DNA from: Prolixibacteraceae bacterium
Lineage (GTDB): Bacteria > Bacteroidota > Bacteroidia > Bacteroidales > Prolixibacteraceae
DNA: 64,000 nucleotides
Assembly (NCBI GenBank): GCA_023229575.1
Contig: JALNYZ010000005.1
Location: forward strand, 124,001 to 188,000
Direction of reading: 5' to 3'
Below the pieces are notes generated by a model. That model ran no database searches. It was not told where the DNA came from and worked only from the letters and a program-made list of their open reading frames with translations. Position 1 is the first letter of the stretch; each line of letters starts with the position of its first letter. Positions 27,601 through 36,391 of this stretch are shown in pieces. Position numbers and translations under genes: made by a program.

Positions 27601-28127
27601 CTTACGATAGAACACAAATTGGAAACCCTTATCCAAAATTTACTTTGGGTTGGAACTTAGGGTTTGAATACAAAGATTTTGATTTGAGTGTCTTTACATA
27701 TGCCTCTATTGGTAATGATATTTATATGGGGGGATATACACGGGGTTTTGTGTATGATAATATGCCTGTATCTGTTTTAAACAGATGGACAGGCGAAGGT
27801 TCTACCAATGATGCCAGAAATCCTCGTTATACATTTAAGGATAATAATGAAAACACACGGCCTTCAGATAGGTTTATTGTAAACGGGACATTTGCTAAAA
27901 TCAAAAATCTGGAAGTTGGATATACCTTGCCTTCTCCATTGTTAAAGAAAATAGGAATTAGCCAATTAAGGCTTTATTTGCAAGCCAAAAACCTTCATAC
28001 ATTCACCAAATATCCTGGATTTGATCCTGAAATATCGGACGGCAGCAACATTTTAAATACGGGAGTGGATTTAGGTTTATACCCTCAGTCCAGAACTTAT
28101 TCAGTTGGATTGAATGTTAAATTTTAA
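24660..28127 (+). CDS. SusC/RagA-type TonB-dependent outer-membrane transporter with STN domain
   Basis: The 1155-residue transporter imports oligosaccharides with its SusD partner. Signal sequence to ~residue 42 (FGNSFSQ); STN signalling domain ~50-117 (VTLSLHFNKANIQEVLGSIE); carboxypeptidase-regulatory-like domain ~135-205 (ITGTVKDNKGLPLPGVSVVV); TonB-box-like DDVVVIGYG at 212-220; plug ~225-345 with ESVSVLKDAATTAIYG; the remaining ~800 residues form the 22-strand barrel, ending in phenylalanine (VGLNVKF). The STN domain fits the upstream FecR for trans-envelope signalling. Codon bias in the barrel is more AT-rich than in the first third of the gene. The start could also be ATG at 24702 or 24723, after a long cytosolic lead. 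Confidence 0.97.
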   Translation: MKKKREILFPFGDEMRLRIRKMKLTLLMVFLVMATFGNSFSQVTLSLHFNKANIQEVLGSIEKKTDYIFLYKDYILNGSQEITVDFQDAKFEEVLKFICEQSNVDYEVHDRQIILKEKANVMEPLVQQQPKRKEITGTVKDNKGLPLPGVSVVVKGTTTGIVTDKDGKFTLSVPLDAKILVFSFVGMKKEEITLTANPTVNLVMLEENVGMDDVVVIGYGIQKLTKVSGAISTVKAADIMKLNPVRIEEALQGGASGVTIIGNGSPGSKPLALIRGIPSFTGTDPVVIVDGIPQTLTDLNAINPADIESVSVLKDAATTAIYGVKGGNGVIVITTKSGGKNQKTQFGLNTNIGQQGVVKEIDMLNATEYATINNEGSLVSGGQKIFNDPAALGVGTNWQDQIFHKASVSSYNLTAKGGGDKMSYFISGGYLGQGGIVAGSDKSKFERYNATANLIFDLTPKLRLILNTSYAHTQRKTVPEGSFGAVIGNALNFDPTVPVYNTVPNTIGTYRFSNLITKQNVNPLAQIDATHNVYNEDKLYGKAELQYDVLKNLKITSRLGYVKWESLGKIFNQLAFYGPAHEFSSLNADATIKGTNHNSVNEDVNASFNYTFETFANYSYIFKEKHTFNAVAGISAAQLTGHRYYMTRQDIRDNSWDWADMIAATGVNSASNTNAIQVNKYKTLTRRNASYFGRIEYDYEAKYLASFSARRDGSMAFGKNNRFANFYAGSLGWVVTKEDFFKSDVINYLKIRGSYGTSGNEKVDPVLATVSIGGPNYEGGGTPNNNGYQFDGLLASGATISSFANPFLRWEKQSQLDIGFDVTLLKNFSLTADYFDKKVDGLLFVSPIPFYAGTLPAISSNVGSTKSSGVDLTVSYHNSGAKDLKFNTSVTVTSAKNLVTSTNINGSAFLSGGGLVTPNYYLVTRYQKGYPPGYFYGWKTDGLFQNAAQIAASPTQNAVPGDIKYVDVSGPKGIPDGKIDAYDRTQIGNPYPKFTLGWNLGFEYKDFDLSVFTYASIGNDIYMGGYTRGFVYDNMPVSVLNRWTGEGSTNDARNPRYTFKDNNENTRPSDRFIVNGTFAKIKNLEVGYTLPSPLLKKIGISQLRLYLQAKNLHTFTKYPGFDPEISDGSNILNTGVDLGLYPQSRTYSVGLNVKF

Positions 28128-28145
28128 ACTATAAAAAAAGTCAGT

Positions 28146-29639
28146 ATGAAAACTATTAAAATAATAACAGGGTTAGCCTTGTTTATAACATTGTGTACAG
28201 GCTGTAATAAATATCTTGATTTTAATCCACATTCGGAGTATAAGGTAACGGAATTGGATTTTCTAAAAACAGAGGCCGATTACAGACAAATGGCTGTGAG
28301 TTGTTATAGCCCAATGCAATGGATCACTCATCAGCCGCTTATTTATGGGGATCTTGCTACTACCAATTCAGTATCCGGGGGCAATAGCGCCACAGATCAG
28401 AATATACTTCAAAATATAGATGATTATACTTTAACTTCTGCAACACAAAATGCAGAAGCAGTAAATTTATGGCGATTTACCTATGAAGGAATTAACAGGG
28501 TGAACTATATGGTGCAACATAAAGATCAGAATCCTACAGGTTTAAAAATAGACTTTGCCGGGAAAGATGCTTTGTATGGTGAACTCTTTTTTATAAGGGC
28601 TTACGAATATTTTATGTTAGTCAGGAATTTTGGGGATGCAATAGTATTTACAGATAAAAGAGTAGAAATTAGTGATTTTGGAAAGATGAAAAGAGTCCCT
28701 AAGGCTGAAGTATATAAACAAATAGAAATTGATTTAAATGCGGCTATAGCTGTATTGCCAACTACTCCGGCCCAGAAAGGCAGGATTACCAAATATGCGG
28801 CTCAGGCTTTGTTGGGAAAAATTTTACTTTATGAAAATAAGATACCTGAGGCTGCAGCTATGCTGGAGAATGTGATTAATGGCTCGTTTAGCTTGGTGAC
28901 TAATTTTGGAAGCCAGTTTCTGCTGGCAGGCGAGAATGGTCCTGAATCCGTCTTCGAAGTTCAGTATTCAAATGATTCCCCTTACTGGAATTGGGCTGGT
29001 CGAAATTCCGGCCAAGGAAATTATGCAGTATGGGAAATGGGGGTTGTTGGAATTAGAGGAGCTGCCGGCATGCCTTATGCAGACGGAGGGGGATATAATT
29101 TACCCACCAAAGAGTTATATAATGCATATGCTCCGGGTGATCAAAGAAGAGACGCCACCTGTTTTGATATAGAGGCCTATAAACTGGCAAATCCTGCTTT
29201 GAATGTTACATATACTATTGTGCCGTATAAACATACCGGTTATTTTAGTAAAAAATACCTGCCAATGTTAGGAGAAACGAGCGGACAGCCTCAGCTAAAC
29301 TATGGAAACAATATTCGGACCATCCGATTTGCTGATGTTTTATTAATGGCTGCCGAAGCCAATGTTGCTGCAAATGCTGCAAAAGCCCAGGGTTATTTAG
29401 ATAGGGTTAGGGACAGGGCATTTGGTGATGCTTTACATCGCGTACCAGCTACGAAACAGTCTATTTTGGATGAACGAAGATTGGAATTGGCTATGGAAGG
29501 AGAATATTTTTACGATTTAGTAAGAACTGGACAGGCGGCATCAAAAATTCCGGGTTTTAAAGCCGGTAAAAATGAAGTATTTCCAATTCCATGGGAAGAC
29601 GTTGATAATTTCGGGGTGACTCAAAACCCGGGCTATTAA
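28146..29639 (+). CDS. SusD/RagB-type glycan-binding lipoprotein
   Basis: The 497-residue surface lipoprotein has its lipobox at CTGC (Cys20), followed by NKYLDF as is standard in SusD. TPR-rich helices include YGELFFIRAYEYFMLVRNFG and ITKYAAQALLGKILLYENK; the C-terminal ERRLELAMEGEYFYDLVRTG block and the final NPGY are hallmark SusD features. It caps the SusC encoded 18 bases upstream and captures substrate. A 12-base-stem terminator follows, so the pair ends its own transcription unit. Confidence 0.97.
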   Translation: MKTIKIITGLALFITLCTGCNKYLDFNPHSEYKVTELDFLKTEADYRQMAVSCYSPMQWITHQPLIYGDLATTNSVSGGNSATDQNILQNIDDYTLTSATQNAEAVNLWRFTYEGINRVNYMVQHKDQNPTGLKIDFAGKDALYGELFFIRAYEYFMLVRNFGDAIVFTDKRVEISDFGKMKRVPKAEVYKQIEIDLNAAIAVLPTTPAQKGRITKYAAQALLGKILLYENKIPEAAAMLENVINGSFSLVTNFGSQFLLAGENGPESVFEVQYSNDSPYWNWAGRNSGQGNYAVWEMGVVGIRGAAGMPYADGGGYNLPTKELYNAYAPGDQRRDATCFDIEAYKLANPALNVTYTIVPYKHTGYFSKKYLPMLGETSGQPQLNYGNNIRTIRFADVLLMAAEANVAANAAKAQGYLDRVRDRAFGDALHRVPATKQSILDERRLELAMEGEYFYDLVRTGQAASKIPGFKAGKNEVFPIPWEDVDNFGVTQNPGY

Positions 29640-29671
29640 TTATCACGAATAAAGTTTTATATAACTAAGTT

Positions 29672-29709
29672 AAAGTGGAGGAGTCATGCAATGCCTCCTC
29701 CACTTTTTT
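29672..29709 (+). terminator. Intrinsic terminator after the first susCD pair
   Basis: AAAGTGGAGGAG and CTCCTCCACTTT form a perfect 12-base stem with an 11-base loop and a T6 tract. The enzymes downstream therefore probably have their own promoter in the 234-base gap before 29874. Confidence 0.93.
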
Positions 29710-29873
29710 CTTTATATATAACTGGTTAACAGTCTTTAAGCTCTACTGAATTCACTGGAAATAAAGATTTTCAGCTTTTGGTTTTTGTTGGTCCCCTGCA
29801 GGAGAAACCACATAAGAAGAGTAAATATATTATTGTAATAATACTGGTTTCAATAAGTCAAAACTCCTAGATC

Positions 29874-31814
29874 ATGAAATTGTTGATTTCTTTCGCCTTG
29901 ATTATTGCACTCATGCCTTTCGAGGTTCAATCACAGGAATCCCTGCAAAAATTATATCCTGTCAATTTCTCTCAGGTAAATATTACGGACCCTTTTTGGA
30001 ATGGAAGGATGACTGCAGTTGCGACAAAAACATTGGATGCATGTATTCTATTTTCTGAAATAAAGACTGGCCGAATCCGGAATTTTGAAAAAGCTGCCGC
30101 TCGTAGTGGAAAACATGAAGGCATTTATTATGATGACTCTGATGTTTACAAAGCTATAGAAGCGATGGCATATTCATTAAAGGACAATCCTAACCCTTTA
30201 ATTGAAAAAAAAGCGGATGAATGGATTGATAAAATTGCTGTAGCCCAATTGCCGGATGGATACCTGAATACTTATTTTGAACTGACTGATATTTCGAAAC
30301 GCTGGACAGAAATAGGTAAGCATGAAGATTATTGTGCAGGCCACCTGATTGAAGCGGGAATTGCCTATCATAACGCTACTGGTAAAAGAAAATTGCTGGA
30401 TGTGGCCATTAAATTTGCTAATCATATTGATACTTTTTTGCGAAAAAGCAATCGCCAATGGTTTAGCGGCCATCAGGAAATAGAGTTGGCACTCATTAAA
30501 TTGTATCACCTTACAAATGACAGGAAATATCTTGAATTGGCACAATGGTATCTGGAACAGAGAGGCAAGGGTTACGGGAATGGGAATCAGGATTATTGGC
30601 AAAACAGTCTACCGGTAAAAGATCAGAAACAAATTGTTGGACATGCTGTAAGAGCAATGTACATGTACACAGGAGTGGCGGATGTTGCCGTAATTACCAA
30701 TGATTCGGGATATATTAAAGCGATGAATTCCATCTGGGAAGATGTAGTGTATCGTAACATGTATATCACTGGTGGTATCGGTGCACAGGGAACAAATGAA
30801 GGTTTCGGAACTGACTATGATTTACCTAATGAGAATGCGTATTGTGAGACCTGCGCCTCGGTTGGTATGGTTTTCTGGAATCAACGCATGAACATGCTTA
30901 CAGGTGATGCCAAATACATTGATATACTTGAAAGAAGTTTGTACAATGGTGCATTAGATGGACTATCTCTTGGTGGTGATAGGTTTTTATATGAAAACCC
31001 TTTGGCATCATCTGGCAAATCTCAACGCAGCGAATGGTTTAATACTGCCTGCTGCCCATCGAATATTGCAAGGCTTGTATGTTCTTTAGGAAATTATATT
31101 TATTGCCAATCTGCAAATGCAGCATGGGTTAACTTGTATATCGGCAGTGAAGTAAAACTGCCGGTTGAAAAACAGTTTTTTTGTTTATCGATGCAAACTT
31201 CTTATCCCTGGAAGGGAAATACCACCATTAACATTACTGGGGCGCCAAAAAAAACATACCAACTTAGGCTGCGTATTCCGGGCTGGTTAAAAGAACCTGC
31301 GCCAGGCGGTCTATATTTTTATACCACTCAGCAACACAACGCATCCATCGAAATTTCTATCAATGGTAAATCAGTATCTTTTCGTGAAGAGCTGGGGTAT
31401 GCCGTAATTGATCGCAAGTGGACAAAAGGGGATTTGATTGAAATCAGTACACCAATGGAAATTCATAGAATTGCCAGTCGGGCTGAATTAAAACAAAACA
31501 ATAACCGTTCAGCCTTGCAATATGGCCCAATGGTTTATTGTGTCGAAGGGGCCGATAATAACCAGCAAGCCTGGAATTTTATTCTTCCAGTTGACACAAG
31601 TCTTCATATTCAATATGAACCAGGATTACTGGGTGGCGTAAATACAATATCCTTGGAGGCGAAAATTATCGCTCCAAGTGCTGATGGTCAAATGGTACAG
31701 GTCATTAATAAGCCCCTCAAAGCTATACCGTATTTTGCGTGGAATAATCGTGGTGCCAATGAAATGCAGGTATGGTTACCTACTTCTTTTGGAGATTTAA
31801 AGGCTAACCGGTAA
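29874..31814 (+). CDS. Secreted beta-L-arabinofuranosidase, GH127 family
   Basis: The 646-residue exported enzyme (signal peptide ~1-20, VQSQ) belongs to the former DUF1680 family. The zinc-cysteine active site characterised in Bifidobacterium HypBA1 is complete: Glu325 and Cys327 in YCETCASVG, and Cys393-Cys394 in ACCPSNIAR. EDYCAGHLIEAG and GGIGAQGTNEGFG are further family blocks. Known members release beta-L-arabinofuranose, for instance from rhamnogalacturonan II, arabinogalactan or extensin glycans. It heads the enzyme part of the first PUL, followed 38 bases later by the GH106 gene. Confidence 0.95.
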   Translation: MKLLISFALIIALMPFEVQSQESLQKLYPVNFSQVNITDPFWNGRMTAVATKTLDACILFSEIKTGRIRNFEKAAARSGKHEGIYYDDSDVYKAIEAMAYSLKDNPNPLIEKKADEWIDKIAVAQLPDGYLNTYFELTDISKRWTEIGKHEDYCAGHLIEAGIAYHNATGKRKLLDVAIKFANHIDTFLRKSNRQWFSGHQEIELALIKLYHLTNDRKYLELAQWYLEQRGKGYGNGNQDYWQNSLPVKDQKQIVGHAVRAMYMYTGVADVAVITNDSGYIKAMNSIWEDVVYRNMYITGGIGAQGTNEGFGTDYDLPNENAYCETCASVGMVFWNQRMNMLTGDAKYIDILERSLYNGALDGLSLGGDRFLYENPLASSGKSQRSEWFNTACCPSNIARLVCSLGNYIYCQSANAAWVNLYIGSEVKLPVEKQFFCLSMQTSYPWKGNTTINITGAPKKTYQLRLRIPGWLKEPAPGGLYFYTTQQHNASIEISINGKSVSFREELGYAVIDRKWTKGDLIEISTPMEIHRIASRAELKQNNNRSALQYGPMVYCVEGADNNQQAWNFILPVDTSLHIQYEPGLLGGVNTISLEAKIIAPSADGQMVQVINKPLKAIPYFAWNNRGANEMQVWLPTSFGDLKANR

Positions 31815-31852
31815 TTGATTAAGAATGAAAAATTTAACTGAAAGTAAAAAGT

Positions 31853-34800
31853 ATGAAATCATTTAAAATCTATATTCTGTTCCTCTTTTTTTCACTACCA
31901 ATATCAGTGAGTTTTGCACAGAATACCTTAAATAGTTCCGAATTCCTATCGCCTCCAAACTCGACGAAAGTGAATACCTGGTGGCATTGGATCAGCGGGA
32001 ACATCACCAAAGATGGCATTACCAAAGATTTGGAGTCGATGAAACAACAAGGCGTTTCGCAGGCAACGATTCTAAATATTGGGGATCAGACAACGTGGTT
32101 TAATCCCAAAACGTATGTTCCGGTGCCAATTAAATTTAATTCGGACGATTGGTACAAAATGTTTCAATGGGCCTTAAAAGAAGCCAATCGGTTGGATATA
32201 AAAATTGGTGTTCAAAATTGCGATGGCTGGAGTACAAGTGGCGGTCCGTGGATTTCGCCGGAATTATCGATGAAAAAATATACATGGTCAAAATCAATCT
32301 TTGATGGAGGCCAAGTTTTAAACACTCAACTGCCACAGCCTGCAGCAGTCAATAATTTTTACCGCGACGTGGCTGTTGTGGCTTATCCAATTGATGAGAA
32401 ACAAAATTCAATTCAGAAACCCAGGGTAAATATTGACATCAATAAGGTCTCTACCGGAGCAAAACTTAATGATGGAAATCCGAATAGCAAAATCGCAATT
32501 AACAAAGGGGACCTGATTAATTTCACGTTTGAAACAGATGTCGATGCCTGTAAAATATCATTGTTTAGAACTGTGGTGTTTACATGGGGAAATTTAGACA
32601 AGGTGATCAGTCAGTTTGTGCTTTCCTCCTCTGTTGATGGAAAGGTATATACAAAAATTTCTGAGTTGGAATTTGCCGGTGTCAACAAAATAAATACTCT
32701 TACTTTCCCTGCCACTAAGGCAAAATACTTTCAAATCGAATGCAAAAAAGGGAATAATGAGGTGGCCGAGCTTGAAATTCTTAGAGCAAATGAAATGCCG
32801 GCTTATTCACCCCAGGTTTCGTTTTTGCTGGAAAAAACTGCCTTTCTAACTCCTGCTCGTGAAAATGCTTTTGACACACCCTTAAAAAATAATGGATGCG
32901 GAATAGCTGAAAATTCGATCATCGATCTTTCAGGGTATATGTCGCCTGATGGAATACTGAAATGGAAGGCCCCCAAAGGTCGTTGGCAGATTATCAGGTT
33001 TGGCTATACCACTACCGGAGTTACTAATTCTCCGGCAACTTCCGAAGGAATTGGTTTGGAAGTAGATAAAATGGATACGACGGCCCTAAACATTCACTTC
33101 AATAGTTTTGCAGGCAAATTGCTCCAGTCTGCAGGGGCATTCAAAGGAAATACTTTTAAGTTTTTACTGATTGATAGTTGGGAATGTGAATTTCAGAACT
33201 GGACTAAAAATTTTCCTGAAGAATTTAAAAATCGCAGGGGTTACAACATTCTGCCGTGGATTCCGGTTTTATGTGGTGACTTTGTTGGGACTCCACAGCT
33301 TTCAGACGCTTTTATTCACGACTTTCGCAAAACGATTGCTGACCTTATCGATCAAAATTATTACAAACAATTTAGTAAGCTATGCCATAGAAATCAATTG
33401 GAATTGCATGCCGAAGTAGTCTATGGTAACAACGCCATGTATCCTCCATTGGATATTTTAAAATCGAATAGCCATATTGATTTGCCGATGACTGAATTTT
33501 GGGCCAATCCAAATTCGAACGGAATTCCTGAATATGCACCTGAAATCAGGCCAACGGTTTACTTTCCGCCTTATGCTGCCTTGGCCGACAAAAAGCAAAT
33601 TATTGGATCAGAGGCCTATACTGGCTATGCAGATTACTCCGATTCACCAGCCAACTTAAAACCTTTTGGCGACGCTGCCTACTGTTCAGGAATCAACCAG
33701 ATGATCTTGCATAGTTATGTACATCAGCCATTGGATAAAAAACCCGGGGCAACCTTAAGTGGGTTTGGCAGCACATTTAACCGGAATAATCCGTGGTGGG
33801 AATATGCACAAGGCTGGATGACTTACCAGGCACGTGTTCAATATGTATTGCAAAAAGGTGAACCGGTTGTCGATGTGCTATTTTATGTTGGCGATCAATT
33901 TCCACAATATTATAGTTTTAGCAAAAGCATCGTCAACGATTTACCTTATGGATTTCAAGCCAATGCCTGTAATTTCGATATGTTGACAGATGCTAAAGTC
34001 AATGGAGGCAAACTTTCTTTTGGTGGGCTACAGACTTTTCCGATTCTTACTTTACCCGGGCTTACAATAATGGATTTTGTTACGTTAAAGCGAATTGCCG
34101 AATTGGTGAAAGAAGGAGTTGTCGTTTTAGGGCCAAAGCCTCTGGAAATGTTATCGGTTTCGGATATCAAAACTCGCACAGCAGAATTTAATCAACTGGC
34201 CAATTCACTTTGGGGCAATTCAACCGAAAATCAATATGGAAAAGGAAAAGTGATTTCAGGAAAATCAATTGGCGAAGTATTAAAACAGCTCAAAGTAGTT
34301 CCCGATTTTACGACCAATATGCACGATCCGAAAGAGATCATGTTCATCCATAAAAAGTTGGGAGATACTGATGCTTATTTTGTTTTTAATCAACAAGCCC
34401 GAAGCCTTAACCGCGAATTGATCTTCCGCATAGTAGGTAAAACTCCCGAAATCTGGAATTCTGAAAATGGTTCTATAACAAAGCCTGCAATTTATTCCAT
34501 AGAGAAGAATCAAACCCGGATACCGGTTAGTTTTAAACCTCACGAATCTAAAATATTTGTATTTAGAAATGGCGCCCCCGATCATTTCATTACAAAAGTT
34601 TCGTTGGAAGGAAAACCAATCTTTCCACAGCAACAACTGGCTGATACTACCCTAGCAATTCCGCAGGCCTCCTTCAGCAAAAGCAAATTTGGTTTTACAT
34701 CCAATCTGAGCGGAGAATATTCATTCACAATCAATGACAATCGGATAGTTAAGACGAATTTGGTTCAGACTAAGATCGAACCAATTGATGATTTTAAAGC

Positions 34801-35272
34801 AACGATTGAATTTTTCCCGATATCGGATGAAGTAATTCAACCGGTTGAGATCACTAAATTGAAATCACTGACCGAATTTGAAGATCCGGCCATCCGCTAT
34901 TTTGCCGGGAAAGCCAAATATACCATCAGGTTTAATGCACCGGCAGTTTTTCTTTCTAAAACCGATTCTGTTGTTTTAGGGCTTGGCAACATTGATGCCA
35001 CCGCCGAAGTACGTTTAAACGGGAAATTGCTGGCCTTTGCCTGGATGCCCAATACAGAGCTGGTCGTTTCTGGTCTGTTGCAAGTTGAAAACAAACTGGA
35101 AATTACCGTTGCCGATGTCTGCCGCAACCGGTTCATAGGCGATTGGAATCAGTTTGGAATGATTCAAAGCATTTGGAGTACATCAAACGCACTTAAAAAA
35201 GAGATGTCTTTAAAACCTTCAGGATTAATGGGACCACTGAAACTGGTAAAATATAACACAAACTGGCTATGA
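31853..35272 (+). CDS. Secreted alpha-L-rhamnosidase, GH106 family
   Basis: The 1139-residue enzyme has a signal peptide ending VSFAQ (~1-23). The GH106 N-terminal signature is clear: FLSPPNSTKVNTWWHWISGN, then ITKDGITKDLESMKQQGV, which forms the start of the (beta/alpha)8 barrel. YGNNAMYPPLDILKSNSHID and EYAPEIRPTVYF lie in the catalytic part; the C-terminal region has a galactose-binding-like beta domain (NIDATAEVRLNGKLLAFAWM). The family removes alpha-1,2- or similarly linked rhamnose from rhamnogalacturonans, including RG-II, and from arabinogalactan. It lies between GH127 and a GH43-like gene, supporting a pectin or AGP target for the locus. Confidence 0.95.
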   Translation: MKSFKIYILFLFFSLPISVSFAQNTLNSSEFLSPPNSTKVNTWWHWISGNITKDGITKDLESMKQQGVSQATILNIGDQTTWFNPKTYVPVPIKFNSDDWYKMFQWALKEANRLDIKIGVQNCDGWSTSGGPWISPELSMKKYTWSKSIFDGGQVLNTQLPQPAAVNNFYRDVAVVAYPIDEKQNSIQKPRVNIDINKVSTGAKLNDGNPNSKIAINKGDLINFTFETDVDACKISLFRTVVFTWGNLDKVISQFVLSSSVDGKVYTKISELEFAGVNKINTLTFPATKAKYFQIECKKGNNEVAELEILRANEMPAYSPQVSFLLEKTAFLTPARENAFDTPLKNNGCGIAENSIIDLSGYMSPDGILKWKAPKGRWQIIRFGYTTTGVTNSPATSEGIGLEVDKMDTTALNIHFNSFAGKLLQSAGAFKGNTFKFLLIDSWECEFQNWTKNFPEEFKNRRGYNILPWIPVLCGDFVGTPQLSDAFIHDFRKTIADLIDQNYYKQFSKLCHRNQLELHAEVVYGNNAMYPPLDILKSNSHIDLPMTEFWANPNSNGIPEYAPEIRPTVYFPPYAALADKKQIIGSEAYTGYADYSDSPANLKPFGDAAYCSGINQMILHSYVHQPLDKKPGATLSGFGSTFNRNNPWWEYAQGWMTYQARVQYVLQKGEPVVDVLFYVGDQFPQYYSFSKSIVNDLPYGFQANACNFDMLTDAKVNGGKLSFGGLQTFPILTLPGLTIMDFVTLKRIAELVKEGVVVLGPKPLEMLSVSDIKTRTAEFNQLANSLWGNSTENQYGKGKVISGKSIGEVLKQLKVVPDFTTNMHDPKEIMFIHKKLGDTDAYFVFNQQARSLNRELIFRIVGKTPEIWNSENGSITKPAIYSIEKNQTRIPVSFKPHESKIFVFRNGAPDHFITKVSLEGKPIFPQQQLADTTLAIPQASFSKSKFGFTSNLSGEYSFTINDNRIVKTNLVQTKIEPIDDFKATIEFFPISDEVIQPVEITKLKSLTEFEDPAIRYFAGKAKYTIRFNAPAVFLSKTDSVVLGLGNIDATAEVRLNGKLLAFAWMPNTELVVSGLLQVENKLEITVADVCRNRFIGDWNQFGMIQSIWSTSNALKKEMSLKPSGLMGPLKLVKYNTNWL

Positions 35273-35309
35273 CAAATCAATGAGAAGTCGCACCAAATAA
35301 TAGATTAAA

Positions 35310-36380
35310 ATGAGAAATATATTTTCAATAGTAGCGATTTTGGTCGGGATGATACCAGTGCTCTGTTCTAGTCAAAGCAAAGAGAAATTGGGTACTTCAA
35401 TAAGTAAGAAAGTGTCTCAGGACAGAATGGAGAGAATTTACAATGAGATAAAAACGCCATTTAAATACGGAGTTGTTTTTAGTCATCCCGATTCAACGAA
35501 ATTAATGGATAGCCCAACTATTTTTCGCGAGAATAATGTTTGGTATATGACATATATCGTTTTTGACGGACAAGGGTACGAAACCTGGCTTGCCGAAAGT
35601 GATAACTTACTTCAATGGAAAACCAGGGGGAAAATTCTTTCTTTTACCGGGGATACATGGGATGCAAATCAAAAAGCGGGCTATTTATCACTAGTCGACT
35701 TTAATTGGGGAGGGACTTATTCAGTTGAAAAATATCAGGATAAGTATTGGATGTCCTATATAGGAGGGAACTCAAAAGGATACGAGGCGGGTGTTTTAGG
35801 AATTGGTATAGCAAATTCAAATACTCTGACTGAAGAAAAAGAATGGAATAGGATAAGTAAACCAGTATTATATCCGAAAGATGCAGATGCAAGATGGTTT
35901 GAAAACAAAACAATTTATAAAAATTTAATCGTACATGATAAGAATAAACTAACTGGTCATCCTTTTGTAATGTACTATAATGCCAAAGGCGATACCGCCA
36001 ATTACGAAAGTATAGGAATGGCTGTTTCAGATGACATGGTTTTATGGAAACGCTTTGGCAATAATCCTGTTGTCACCAAACATAAAGGAATTTGCGGCGA
36101 TGCGCAAATCGCTAAGCTCAATGCTGTCTATGTTATGTTTTATTTTGGCGCATTCTGGAAACCCGGAGCTTTTGAAAGATTTGCATGTTCCTATGATTTG
36201 GTAAATTGGACTGAATGGGTTGGAGAAGACCTGGTAGCCCCTTCAAAAGAGTATGATAAATGGTGTGCTCATAAACCTTGGGTAATAAAGTGGAATGGGA
36301 TTGTTTTTCATTTTTATACTGCCGTAAGTGAACACGGGAGAGTGATTGCCCTATCTACATCAAAAGATTTAACAAAATAA
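35310..36380 (+). CDS. Secreted glycosidase-like five-bladed beta-propeller protein (GH43/GH117/GH130-like)
   Basis: The 356-residue protein has a signal peptide (to ~VLCSSQS) and repeated propeller-blade wording: DSPTIFRENNVWYMTYIVFD, LAESDNLLQWKTRGKIL, MAVSDDMVLWKRFGNNPV, FACSYDLVNWTEWVGEDLV. These W-rich 'sds-l-W' blades are typical of GH43, GH117 and GH130. Candidate catalytic acids include Asp at the start of blade 1 (MDSPT) and Asp in ICGDAQIAK, but I cannot fix the family. A role in trimming an arabinose- or galactose-containing side chain fits its neighbours GH127 and GH106. It ends 11 bases before the next gene. Confidence 0.82.
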   Translation: MRNIFSIVAILVGMIPVLCSSQSKEKLGTSISKKVSQDRMERIYNEIKTPFKYGVVFSHPDSTKLMDSPTIFRENNVWYMTYIVFDGQGYETWLAESDNLLQWKTRGKILSFTGDTWDANQKAGYLSLVDFNWGGTYSVEKYQDKYWMSYIGGNSKGYEAGVLGIGIANSNTLTEEKEWNRISKPVLYPKDADARWFENKTIYKNLIVHDKNKLTGHPFVMYYNAKGDTANYESIGMAVSDDMVLWKRFGNNPVVTKHKGICGDAQIAKLNAVYVMFYFGAFWKPGAFERFACSYDLVNWTEWVGEDLVAPSKEYDKWCAHKPWVIKWNGIVFHFYTAVSEHGRVIALSTSKDLTK

Positions 36381-36391
36381 TTATTTATCCC